A stretch of DNA of 64,000 bases from Bradyrhizobium sp. sBnM-33 (GTDB lineage: Bacteria; Pseudomonadota; Alphaproteobacteria; Rhizobiales; Xanthobacteraceae), in contig NZ_CP136624.1 in the NCBI RefSeq assembly GCF_032917945.1, forward strand, positions 7,378,001 to 7,442,000, written 5' to 3'. Both the position numbers and the translations under genes were made by a program. Of the stretch, positions 27,259 to 35,287 are shown piece by piece (positions within the stretch are counted from its first letter, which is position 1; each line of letters begins with the position of its first letter). The notes under the pieces were generated by a model, which had not been told where the DNA came from, did not search any database, and was given only the letters and a program-made list of their open reading frames with translations.

Positions 27259-28753
27259 CTAGGCGACGGCCCGGTAACTCGGCGCTGCGGCGAGGAAGCG
27301 ACCGTAAGCGGCGGCATCGGGAGGGGTAAATTTCTCCACGAGCGGATTACGCCGGCGTCCGGATACGCCGATGTCGGCGAGCAGTTCGTCAAAATGCTTG
27401 AAGTGATAGGGCGCGACGCAAAGCCCGCCATAGACGCCGGCGGCCGGCCGCTCGACGCGCTTGAAATGCAGCATCATCTCGATGTTGTCCCGCATCTCCT
27501 TGGGCGTCGGCTGACGGGCGAGCTGTCCATCGGCGTAGCGCACGAGCCAGTTCGCGGCGAGGTCTGCGCATAATACCGTGCAGAAGCTGGAGTTGAAGCC
27601 GACAAATCCCATTTCGGGCAGGTCCGGATTGGCAATCAGCCGATAGAGCCGGTACTGCCCGTCAGGATCGACCAGCTTGTCGCGATACGCCTGCGGCAGG
27701 AAGGGAACGCCCAATTTGTAGCCGATCGCGAGCACGGCGACATCGGCCTGAACGCGCTGCCCGCCGGTCATCACGATCGTATTGCCGTCGTAGCGCTCAA
27801 AGCTGCCGCGGATAGCCTTGATGCGCTTGTCCGCGACCATCGGAAAGAATCCCGGCGTGGCAATCGGCACCGAGCAGTTGACGCCGTCCTCAATCCGCTC
27901 TTTCGGCACCATATCGCATTTGCCGAGCTTGAGCTGAACCTTCAGAAGGCTCTCCAGCCCGCGCCAGTTGGCCCAGATGAACGGCTTTGCGACCGCATAC
28001 GCTAACCGCGATATCGCGCCGATGCCCCAGCTCCGGAACATCTCCTCCTGCGCGCGGATGTAGAGAATGCGTTTGAAATTATCCAAGCCGCCGATGAAAT
28101 AGGGAATCCGCCACACCGGCTCGCGGTACACCAGCGTCACTTCCGCGGCGCCGGAATTGACCGCATTGACCGCGATGTCGGTTGCCGACTTCGAACCGCC
28201 GAGCACGACGATCCTGCGGCCTTTGGCAATCGCCGGGTCGTTGTATTGCGAGGAGTGCAGGATGTGTCCACCTTGCGCCATGAAGGCGTCTTCGCCGGGC
28301 AGACTGAGCGTCTGCGGCTTATTGAACTGCCCGGTGCATACCGCGACGAAATCGAAGTCTTCGTGCGTGGTACCGCCATCCGGCCCCACGCAGATCGAGC
28401 CGCCAGCCGGGCGCAGAATCCGGACGGCGGTCCATCTGCACCACCGTCGTGCGGAAGCGGATCGCGCCGAGGAGATTGTTGTCCTTTGCGTACTCGGTGA
28501 GATAGGCGTGGACCTGCGGACCCTTCGGCCATTCCGGGTATGAATCCGGCATCGCCTTGTCGGTGTAGCGGTAGAGATCCTTCGGGCTCTGCGTTTGCAC
28601 CTCCGGATAGGACCGCGCCGGCTCCCAGACCCCGCCCAGATCGCCGCTGCGCTCGACGATCGTGATCTCGTGTCCGCGCGCGGCGAAGGCTTTTGCGGCC
28701 GCAAGTCCGGATACGCCTGCGCCAATGACGCAGACTTTCTGTCGGCTGACCAT
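27259..28753 (-). pseudogene. Flavin-containing monooxygenase, frameshifted
   Basis: The first part (MVSRQKVCVIGAGVSGLAAA, FAD-binding GxGxxG at residues 11-16, then PEVQTQSPKDLYRY) is in one frame up to about 28395. The remaining 370 or so residues are in another: DFDFVAVCTGQFNKP (FMO signature-like), VVLGGSKSATDIAVNAV (NADPH motif) and FVGFNSSFCTVLCADLAANW. Skipping one base in the CTGCGTGGGG stretch (28383-28395) joins LDL to VGPDGG. The intact enzyme would be a class B flavin monooxygenase acting on an aromatic or amine substrate. It is either a recent pseudogene or a sequence error. The cupin gene lies 33 bases upstream. Confidence 0.82.
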
Positions 28754-28786
28754 GACGACGTCTCCAGCTAGGATGAGCTCAGGAAG

Positions 28787-29236
28787 TTATTCGTTGGCCT
28801 CGGGCGGCAAAAAGTTCACTTCGTGCTGCGCCGAGATCCGAACCACCTCTTCGGGGTCGGTCAGATTGTGGAGCTGGTTGAACAGCGCTTCGAGCTTCTG
28901 CATCGGCGAAACCCAGAACAGCGCGCGGGCCGGCTTGTCCGATTTGTTGAAATAGCCATGCGGAATGCCGCGCGGCATTCGAACAAGGTCGCCGGCCTTG
29001 GCTTGCATCCAAACGCCGTCGAGCTTGAGATCGAGAACGCCCTCCTGCACTAGGATGAATTCATCCTGTGTGGGGTGAACGTGCACCGGCACGAACTGGC
29101 CGGGCTCGCTGTTGGTCTCGAAGGCGAAGGTTGAATCGGTTACGGCTTTGGGGAAGTAGACTTGACCGAGGATATTCCAGGTCTTGCCGCCGTAGCCGGT
29201 GCCGTTTCGGGTGATGCCCTTTTCGAGTGCTGCCAT
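28787..29236 (-). CDS. Small single-domain cupin protein (copy 1)
   Basis: The 149-residue cupin has both canonical motifs: PVHVHPTQDEFILVQEG (motif 1, two His and Glu metal ligands) and GDLVRMPRGIPHGYFN (motif 2 with the third His). It begins MAALEKGITRNGTGYGGKTW. Such proteins may be dioxygenases, isomerases or metal-bound sensors; no activity can be assigned. It precedes the frameshifted flavin monooxygenase in the same direction. It resembles the second cupin at 33246-33701 over its whole length. Confidence 0.88.
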   Translation of the reverse strand: MAALEKGITRNGTGYGGKTWNILGQVYFPKAVTDSTFAFETNSEPGQFVPVHVHPTQDEFILVQEGVLDLKLDGVWMQAKAGDLVRMPRGIPHGYFNKSDKPARALFWVSPMQKLEALFNQLHNLTDPEEVVRISAQHEVNFLPPEANE

Positions 29237-29446
29237 GTCGCCATCTCCTCTGTCGTGGTTGGTGGTTGCGAGGCCCAGAACGGTTCGCGCAGGCTCTAAC
29301 GCAGCGCGGCGGCCGTCTAGCCGGAAAACGAATCCGTCGAACCCATCGCGAAAACTTTTGGATGCTGCGGCGCGATACGATCGGCTGCCTTCCGATCAGG
29401 CATAAGCGGCCATCAAATCGCCTTCCCAACCATCCGGCCCACAGAT

Positions 29447-29466
29447 ATTATAGACTTCAAATAATG
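29447..29466 (+). promoter_or_regulatory. AT-rich operator-like motif (site e) before the AraC gene
   Basis: TTATAGACTTCAAATAAT lies about 15 bases upstream of the AraC-family start, between it and the divergent cupin. It is the weakest match (about 12 of 19 positions) to the motif seen before the ligase and the fused monooxygenase. Confidence 0.3.
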
Positions 29467-29480
29467 CAGAGAGCCGGGCC

Positions 29481-30497
29481 GTGGAGACGGGCACCAGCAT
29501 TGTCAGGCATGACCCAACCGTCCGGCTGGCGGCATTTAACCGCGTTTCGACCGACAGCGTCGATGACGCCGCCGAGGCGATCGGACGCATATTCTGCCCG
29601 CATGAGCTAAAGCCCGCCCGCGCCTCATCCGAATTCTTCGCGCTGCATAACAGCGCGGTCTTTGGCGGGTTCTCCGTCAACTACGTCGCCTATGGCGGAT
29701 CGGTGTCGATCGACCCTGGCTGTCTCGAGCGTTTCTTCCTGTTGCAAATTCCCGTGCACGGTTCAGCGTGGATCCAAACCGCCTCGCGCGACGTCGCAAC
29801 CTCGCCCGGCGCAAGCGCCTCGCTGCTATCGCCGACGATTCCAACACGAATGATCTGGCAGGGTAGTTGCGCCCAGATCATTCTGCTGGTCGACCGTCGT
29901 CTGCTGGAGCAACGGGCAGCGGCGCTGTCAGGGCGGCCGGCAAGTGCGGTCGAGTTCGAGCCGGCGATCGATCTCTGCTCCGCAGCCGGCCGGGAGCTTC
30001 AGTCGCAGATTTTGGAGTTCGTCGATCTCGCCGAGCGCCTCGGACCGCGAAGACCGCGTTCGCCGATGGCCGCGGCCAACATGCGCGAGACATTATTGGG
30101 TGCTTTGCTCCACGGCCAGCATCACAGCGCCAGCGATGCCATCGAGCGATTTGGTGGCCGAGTCGAAACGCTGCCGCAATCGCTACGGCGGGCGCGCGAA
30201 TTCCTGCATGCGCATGCAGACGAGCCGCTCGACCTCGCACAGCTCGCCGCGGCCGCAGGCACGGGCATCCGCGCGCTGCAGCTCGGCTTCAGGCGGCATT
30301 TCGGAATGTCGATCTCGGAGATGCTGCGGGACATCCGCCTCGCGCACCTCAACGTCAGACTGGCCGGCGCCTCCCCTAAGGACAGCATCACCGACATCGC
30401 ATTCGAGCTCGGCTTTACCCACCTCAGCCGAATGGCAAGCGCCTATCGCGCCAAGTTCGGCGAGACGCCATCGGCGACCCTGCGCGGGATGAACTAG
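29481..30497 (+). CDS. AraC-family transcriptional regulator
   Basis: The 338-residue regulator has a C-terminal double helix-turn-helix: DEPLDLAQLAAAAGTGIRAL with FRRHFGMSISEMLRDIRL, then ITDIAFELGFTHLSRMASAY and RAKFGETPSATLR. The N-terminal 220 residues match the AraC-binding-like domain found in regulators of aromatic catabolism (VSIDPGCLERFFLLQIPVHG). The start is a GTG with AGAG upstream. It is divergent from the cupin/monooxygenase unit and probably activates it or the rest of the island in response to an aromatic inducer (inference). Confidence 0.9.
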   Translation: METGTSIVRHDPTVRLAAFNRVSTDSVDDAAEAIGRIFCPHELKPARASSEFFALHNSAVFGGFSVNYVAYGGSVSIDPGCLERFFLLQIPVHGSAWIQTASRDVATSPGASASLLSPTIPTRMIWQGSCAQIILLVDRRLLEQRAAALSGRPASAVEFEPAIDLCSAAGRELQSQILEFVDLAERLGPRRPRSPMAAANMRETLLGALLHGQHHSASDAIERFGGRVETLPQSLRRAREFLHAHADEPLDLAQLAAAAGTGIRALQLGFRRHFGMSISEMLRDIRLAHLNVRLAGASPKDSITDIAFELGFTHLSRMASAYRAKFGETPSATLRGMN

Positions 30498-31318
30498 CGC
30501 CCGGCCAGTTGCTTCAGCCGCAGCGTCATCGGCGAGTTTGGATCGGTAAGCGGCGCGATGGCGGTAAAATGGTTGGCCTCGGGAATCGTCGCAAATCGCG
30601 TCGCGGTGCCGACCGCGCCCCAGGCATCGACAATGGTGCGGCTCTGCCGGAGATACTCGGCGCTCTCATTGCCGCCCACCACCGCGTCCAGACTGCCGCG
30701 CATCGGCGATTTCCAGAACAAGGGACTCGCCGCCTTCGCGGATGCATCGTCGAGCTTCAAAGCCGTGTTGACGGATGTCTTGACCAGCGGACGAAGGTCA
30801 AACAGGCCTGATATGGCATAGGCAGCGGTTACAAGATTCTCCGGCAGCGACGGATCGAACGCGTGCCAGTCGGTCGCCAGCAGACAGGCCGCGAGATGGC
30901 CGCCCGCGGAATGGCCGCTGACGACGAGCGGCCGTCCGAGCTTTGCCAGTTCCCGCGCCGCCGCCCGCATCTCACCAATGATGTCGCCAACGGAAACGGC
31001 GGGACACAGATCGTAGCTCGGCACGGCGACGTCGATGCCGTGAGCATTCAATCCCGCAGCCAGGTGGCTGAATGACGAACCATCGAGCGCCTGCCAGTAG
31101 CCGCCATGGATAAAGACGACGATCGGACCCGCACCGTCGCCAGCAAACAGATCGATCCGATTGCGTTCGCCCGGGCCGTAAGAGATCACCTTGAGGCGCT
31201 CGCGATGCGCCTCGCAATAAGCCGCTGCATCGCGCGACCAGCCGGACATGATCGCGGGATGTTCGGGGACTCGCGCGCGGTTATTGTATTCGGCCTCGTA
31301 GTCCACATCCGCGTTCAA
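30494..31318 (-). CDS. Alpha/beta hydrolase, kynurenine formamidase-like
   Basis: The 274-residue protein has the oxyanion motif FIHGGYWQALDGSSF near residue 72, typical of arylformamidases, the nucleophile elbow VSGHSAGGHLAACL near residue 135 and a C-terminal EANHFTAIAPL catalytic histidine. Arylformamidase converts N-formylkynurenine to kynurenine, the precursor of anthranilate, or N-formylanthranilate to anthranilate. This would feed the island's CoA ligase. The stop overlaps the convergent AraC gene by 4 bases. A carboxylesterase role is the main alternative. Confidence 0.85.
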   Translation of the reverse strand: MNADVDYEAEYNNRARVPEHPAIMSGWSRDAAAYCEAHRERLKVISYGPGERNRIDLFAGDGAGPIVVFIHGGYWQALDGSSFSHLAAGLNAHGIDVAVPSYDLCPAVSVGDIIGEMRAAARELAKLGRPLVVSGHSAGGHLAACLLATDWHAFDPSLPENLVTAAYAISGLFDLRPLVKTSVNTALKLDDASAKAASPLFWKSPMRGSLDAVVGGNESAEYLRQSRTIVDAWGAVGTATRFATIPEANHFTAIAPLTDPNSPMTLRLKQLAGR

Positions 31319-31341
31319 GAATCACCCTTCCGTTGTCAGCC

Positions 31342-31836
31342 TCAGCCGCCCCGCACCTTCGCGGATTTCTGTGCCGAAGCCTTGGTCTTGGCCAAGAGGC
31401 GCATCAACTCGCGGACATCCTTCGGCGTCAGGTCCGCGAACATATCTGCGATCCATAATTCGTGTTCCGCCGCCATCTTGCGGAATTCGGCGCGACCCGC
31501 CTTGGTCAGGCGGATCACCTGCACGCGGCGGTCGACATCCGAGGTGCGACGGTCGAGATGCCCTGACTCGACCAGGCGCTCGACGAGGCCGGTGACGTTG
31601 CCATTCGAAACCATCATCCGCTTGGAAACATCGGACAGCGTCATGCCCTCTGGCACCTTGTCGAGTTGGGCCATCAGGTCGAACCGCGGCAGCGTGACAT
31701 CGAAGCGCTCGCGCAAACGGCTGCGTACCTCGCCCTCGATCAGGGTCGTGCAGGTCAGGAGGCGAAGCCATAGCCTGAGTTCGTCGCCATGATGCTCCGG
31801 GAGCTCGACGGCTTTGGTCTCTGAATCGAGAGTCAT
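31342..31836 (-). CDS. MarR-family transcriptional regulator
   Basis: The 164-residue protein has the MarR winged helix: RFDLMAQLDKVPEGMTLSDV, SKRMMVSNGNVTGLVERLVE as recognition helix region, and the wing HLDRRTSDVDRRVQVIRLTK. These proteins are dimers that often sense phenolic acids or aryl-CoA thioesters in degradation islands. It ends 23 bases before the hydrolase gene and may be co-transcribed with it. An AT-rich operator-like motif lies 70-90 bases upstream, shared with the divergent binding-protein gene. It is the best candidate to control the repeated motif in the island (inference). Confidence 0.9.
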   Translation of the reverse strand: MTLDSETKAVELPEHHGDELRLWLRLLTCTTLIEGEVRSRLRERFDVTLPRFDLMAQLDKVPEGMTLSDVSKRMMVSNGNVTGLVERLVESGHLDRRTSDVDRRVQVIRLTKAGRAEFRKMAAEHELWIADMFADLTPKDVRELMRLLAKTKASAQKSAKVRGG

Positions 31837-31903
31837 GGTGTTATCTTGTCTGCGTTGGACGTTCGGCGACCCCGAACAGACCGCAGCTCGGGATCATTGT
31901 CCA

Positions 31904-31927
31904 GATTTGTTTAAGTTTCAAGCAATT
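31904..31927 (+). promoter_or_regulatory. AT-rich operator-like motif (site d) between marR and the binding-protein gene
   Basis: TTTAAGTTTCAAGCAATT on the plus strand matches the ligase-site motif at about 15 of 24 positions by eye. Its position in the divergent intergenic region fits MarR autoregulation. Confidence 0.42.
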
Positions 31928-32048
31928 GGCGCATGGCTTGCATGGCTCCGTTGTTGCTTGCAGCTGCAGTCACCGCCAGAATAAGCTGCACTCCGAGCAT
32001 TTGATGTAGCGTGGGTTGGCTGCAGAGCCGCCGAACGGAGGAATAATT

Positions 32049-33224
32049 ATGAAGCAGTCGTTGAAGCTGACCGGGCTGGCCGTTTTGCTGGGTGTTGCCG
32101 CAGGGCCGGCGGTAGCGCAGGAGAAGATCAAGATCGGCGTGATCACGACCTTGTCCGGCCCTGCGGCCGTGCTCGGCCAGCAATCCCGCGATGGCTTCCA
32201 GCTCGCGGTCAAGGAGCTCGGCGGCAAAATGGCCGGCAAGGACGTCGAGGTCGTCGTCGTCGACGACGAACTCAAGCCCGATGGCGCCGTCACCAAGGTC
32301 AAGGGCCTGCTCGAGCGCGAGAAGGTCGACTTCGTCGTCGGACCGATCTTTTCCAACATCCTGCAGGCCATCCACCGACCGGTGACCGAGAACAAGACGT
32401 TCCTGATCAGCCCGAATGCGGGGCCGTCGAGCTATGCCGGCAAGGAGTGCAGCCCGTTCTTCTACGTGACTTCGTACCAGAACGATCAGGTTCACGAGAT
32501 CCTCGGCAAGGTCGCCCAGGACCGCGGCTACAAGCGCATGTATGTGCTGGTGCCGAACTATCAGGCCGGCAAGGATTCGGCGGCCGGATTCAAGCTCGAC
32601 TACAAGGGCGAGATCGTCGAGGAGAGCTACACCCCGCTCGGCACGCTGGATTTCCAGGTCGAGCTGACCAAGATCGCTTCCTCGAAAGTCGATGCGCTGT
32701 TCACCTTCATGCCGGGCGGCATGGGCGTCGGGCTTGTGAAGCAGTATCGGCAGGCCGGCCTCGCTGACAAGATTCCGGTACTGTCGGCGTTCACGGTCGA
32801 CGAATCGACCCTGCCCGCGCAGCAGGATGCCGCTGTCGGCATGTTCGGCGGCGCCAACTGGGCGCCGAACATGGACAATCCGCAGAGCAAAAAGTTCGTT
32901 GCTGCATACGAGGCCGCCTACAACAGCGTGCCCGGCACCTACGCCATGCAGGGCTACGATACGGCCATGCTGATCGACAGCGCGGTGAAGGCGGTCAAGG
33001 GCGATCTGAAAAACAAGGACGCAGTATCCGCTGCGTTGAAAAAGGCCGAGTTCACCTCGCTACGCGGCGACTTCAAGTTCAACGTCAACGGCTATCCGAT
33101 TCAGAATTTCTACCTGACCAAGGTCGCCAAGCGTCCGGACGGCAAATTCCAGACCGAGATCGTCGAGAAGGTATTTTCCAACTACGGCGACCGCTACGCC
33201 AAGGATTGCAGGCCCGCGAAATAA
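32049..33224 (+). CDS. ABC transporter substrate-binding protein, branched-chain amino acid/aromatic type (LivK-like)
   Basis: The start at 32049 has GGAGG 6 bases upstream. The 391-residue protein has a signal peptide MKQSLKLTGLAVLLGVAA ending AVAQ, then IKIGVITTLSGPAAVLGQQS, the periplasmic-binding fold type I start, and NKTFLISPNAGPSSYAGKEC. Family 6 members bind branched amino acids, amides or aromatic acids such as benzoate derivatives. No permease or ATPase gene lies nearby, so it must use a transporter encoded elsewhere. Its position in the island suggests an aromatic acid ligand (inference). Confidence 0.92.
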   Translation: MKQSLKLTGLAVLLGVAAGPAVAQEKIKIGVITTLSGPAAVLGQQSRDGFQLAVKELGGKMAGKDVEVVVVDDELKPDGAVTKVKGLLEREKVDFVVGPIFSNILQAIHRPVTENKTFLISPNAGPSSYAGKECSPFFYVTSYQNDQVHEILGKVAQDRGYKRMYVLVPNYQAGKDSAAGFKLDYKGEIVEESYTPLGTLDFQVELTKIASSKVDALFTFMPGGMGVGLVKQYRQAGLADKIPVLSAFTVDESTLPAQQDAAVGMFGGANWAPNMDNPQSKKFVAAYEAAYNSVPGTYAMQGYDTAMLIDSAVKAVKGDLKNKDAVSAALKKAEFTSLRGDFKFNVNGYPIQNFYLTKVAKRPDGKFQTEIVEKVFSNYGDRYAKDCRPAK

Positions 33225-33245
33225 TGTTTGGGAAGGGAACAGCAC

Positions 33246-33701
33246 ATGAAGACTGAAATCGCCGGCATCACCCGCGCCAATGAGGGAATCCAGGGAATTT
33301 CCTGGAGCATCCTCGGACAGATCTACGTGCCGAAGAGCGTTACCGAGCATTCCTTCTCCTGGCACGCGTCGTTCCCGCCCGAGACTTTCGTGCCGCCGCA
33401 CATCCACCCCGATCAGGACGAATACCTCTACATCCTGGAAGGCCAGCTCGACTTCTTCCTCGACGGCGCCGACACACAGGCGACACCCGGCGATCTGGTG
33501 CGGCTGCCGATGGGCAAGCCGCACGGCATCTTCAACAAGTCGGGACGGACCGCGAAGACGCTGTTCTGGGTCTCGCCGACACGGCGGCTCTACGACCTGT
33601 TCTGGGCGATCCACAACATGAAGGAGCAGACGCCGGACGCGGTGGTGGCGCTGGCGGCCGAGCACAACATCCACTTCCTGCCGCCGCCTCCGGGGGCGTG
33701 A
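33246..33701 (+). CDS. Small single-domain cupin protein (copy 2)
   Basis: The ATG at 33246 follows GGGAAGGGAA. The 151-residue cupin has PPHIHPDQDEYLYILEG (motif 1) and GDLVRLPMGKPHGIFNKS (motif 2), with all three His and the Glu metal ligands. It is similar to the cupin at 28787-29236, including the shared LFWVSP and FLPP segments. It lies 21 bases after the binding-protein gene and is probably co-transcribed. Function is unknown; a ring-cleaving or isomerase role in aromatic breakdown is possible. Confidence 0.88.
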   Translation: MKTEIAGITRANEGIQGISWSILGQIYVPKSVTEHSFSWHASFPPETFVPPHIHPDQDEYLYILEGQLDFFLDGADTQATPGDLVRLPMGKPHGIFNKSGRTAKTLFWVSPTRRLYDLFWAIHNMKEQTPDAVVALAAEHNIHFLPPPPGA

Positions 33702-33718
33702 GAGAATATCCCTTAGCC

Positions 33719-33803
33719 GTAGCCCGGATGGAGCGCAGCGAAATCCGGGTCGCGCGTCACGGCCATGACCGTCCCGGATTGCGCTTCGCTTCATCCAGGC
33801 TAC
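33719..33803. repeat. Dispersed palindromic element between convergent genes
   Basis: The left arm GTAGCCCGGATGGAGCGCAG (33719-33738 and on to 33749) is inverted against CCCGGATTGCGCTTCGCTTC (33773-33792 and on to 33803). The spacer is about 23 bases. The same family appears at 37728-37815. It may end transcription of the convergent cupin and monooxygenase genes. Confidence 0.65.
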
Positions 33804-33824
33804 GGGCGTGCTACGCGGATGTCC

Positions 33825-35078
33825 CTACGCCCGCACCGCCGCTAGCCCAAGCGGCGGCGGGGCGAAGCCGGCCTTGGACGCATAGCCGCGCACGATCGCC
33901 TCGCGCTGGGCGTGGCTCAGCACCTTTTCGATATCGGTAAAACCGTCCGGTGCCAGTTGCTCGACGGCGTCGATCACGCCCTCGGGGCCGCCACGGCGGT
34001 TCGCGCGCACGATCTCTGCCGTCATCGGCAGGCGCTTCTTCTCATAGGCGACCAGCGCCTGGCGCGGATGCTCGGCGCGCGCCAGTTCATCAGCAAGCGC
34101 CCGCGCATCGAGGATCGCTTGCGAGGCGCCGTTGGAGCCGACCGGATACATCGGATGCGCGGCGTCGCCGAGCAGCGTGACGCGTCCCCAGGTCCAGTAC
34201 GGCAGCGGATCGCGGTCGCAGCACGGATATTCATAGAATTCCGGCGTCGCCGAGATCAGGCTGCGCACGTCGACATACGGCACCTTGAACCGCTCGACAT
34301 GCGGCATCAGTTCCTCGCGCTTACCAGGCCGCGACCAGTCCTCGCGGCGCGGCGGCGGCGAATTGCCGTCGCCGATCTTCACCATGACAGCCCAATTGGT
34401 CAGCCGGCTCGATGGACTCGAGCCTTCCGCAATTGGATACACCACGACCTTGGCATTCAGCCCGCCGGCCACGATCATCGAGCGGCCGGTCAGGAACGCC
34501 GGCCAGTCGCGCGCGCCGCGCCACAGCATCAGGCCGTTCCAGCACGGCGGACCCTCGTCCGGGAACAGCATCTCGCGCACGCGCGAGTGAATGCCGTCGG
34601 CGCCGATCAAAATATCGCCACGCGCGGTTTTGACATGGGAGCCGGTGCGGTCGAAGAAGTGCGCGACCACGCCGCCCTCGTGCTGCGCGAATGCGCCGAG
34701 CCGGCAACCGGTGTGGATCGCCTCATTGCCGAGCCGTTCCTCGACGGCGCGATGGATCACGCTTTGCAGGCGGCCGCGATGGACCGAGAATTGCGGCACG
34801 TCGTGTCCGGCATCGAGACCGCGCGGCTCGCGCCAGACTTCCTGGCCGTGGCGGTTGAGGTAATACAATTGATCGGTGCGAACAGCTGCGGCGTCCAGCC
34901 GATCCAACAGGCCAAGGCCGGTCAATTCTCTGATCGCATGCGGCAGCGTGTTGATGCCGACACCGAGCTCGCGGATGGTGTCGGACTGCTCGAATACTTC
35001 GCAGTCGATGCCGCGGGCGCGCAGCATCAGCGCGGTGGTGAGGCCTCCGATGCCGCCTCCGACGATGATCGCTTTCAT
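33825..35078 (-). CDS. FAD-dependent aromatic monooxygenase (salicylate hydroxylase-like)
   Basis: The start is the ATG at 35078 (MKAIIVGGGIGGLTTALML), which puts the FAD GxGxxG right at the N-terminus; GGAG lies 8 bases upstream. The frame extends further but without family features. The 417-residue class A flavoprotein also has ADGIHSRVREMLFP (DG motif) and LGDAAHPMYPVGSNGASQAI (GD motif). The family hydroxylates aromatic acids with NAD(P)H and O2. It lies in the aromatic island but 209 bases from the fused monooxygenase gene and may serve a side branch of the pathway. Confidence 0.88.
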   Translation of the reverse strand: MKAIIVGGGIGGLTTALMLRARGIDCEVFEQSDTIRELGVGINTLPHAIRELTGLGLLDRLDAAAVRTDQLYYLNRHGQEVWREPRGLDAGHDVPQFSVHRGRLQSVIHRAVEERLGNEAIHTGCRLGAFAQHEGGVVAHFFDRTGSHVKTARGDILIGADGIHSRVREMLFPDEGPPCWNGLMLWRGARDWPAFLTGRSMIVAGGLNAKVVVYPIAEGSSPSSRLTNWAVMVKIGDGNSPPPRREDWSRPGKREELMPHVERFKVPYVDVRSLISATPEFYEYPCCDRDPLPYWTWGRVTLLGDAAHPMYPVGSNGASQAILDARALADELARAEHPRQALVAYEKKRLPMTAEIVRANRRGGPEGVIDAVEQLAPDGFTDIEKVLSHAQREAIVRGYASKAGFAPPPLGLAAVRA

Positions 35079-35287
35079 GCGCGTAACTCCAACTCTCTTC
35101 CTCAACCTCGCCCCACTTGCGGCGAGAGGTCGGATCGCCTCGGCGATGCGAAGCATCGTCCGGTGCGATCCGGGTGAGGGGTACCGCACTCACCGCGTTC
35201 ACAGCTCGCGGTGAGAGCCCCTCACCCCTGCCCTCTCCCCGCGAAGGGCGGGGAGAGGGAGGTGACGGAGAGAGCCTGCCATTCACC

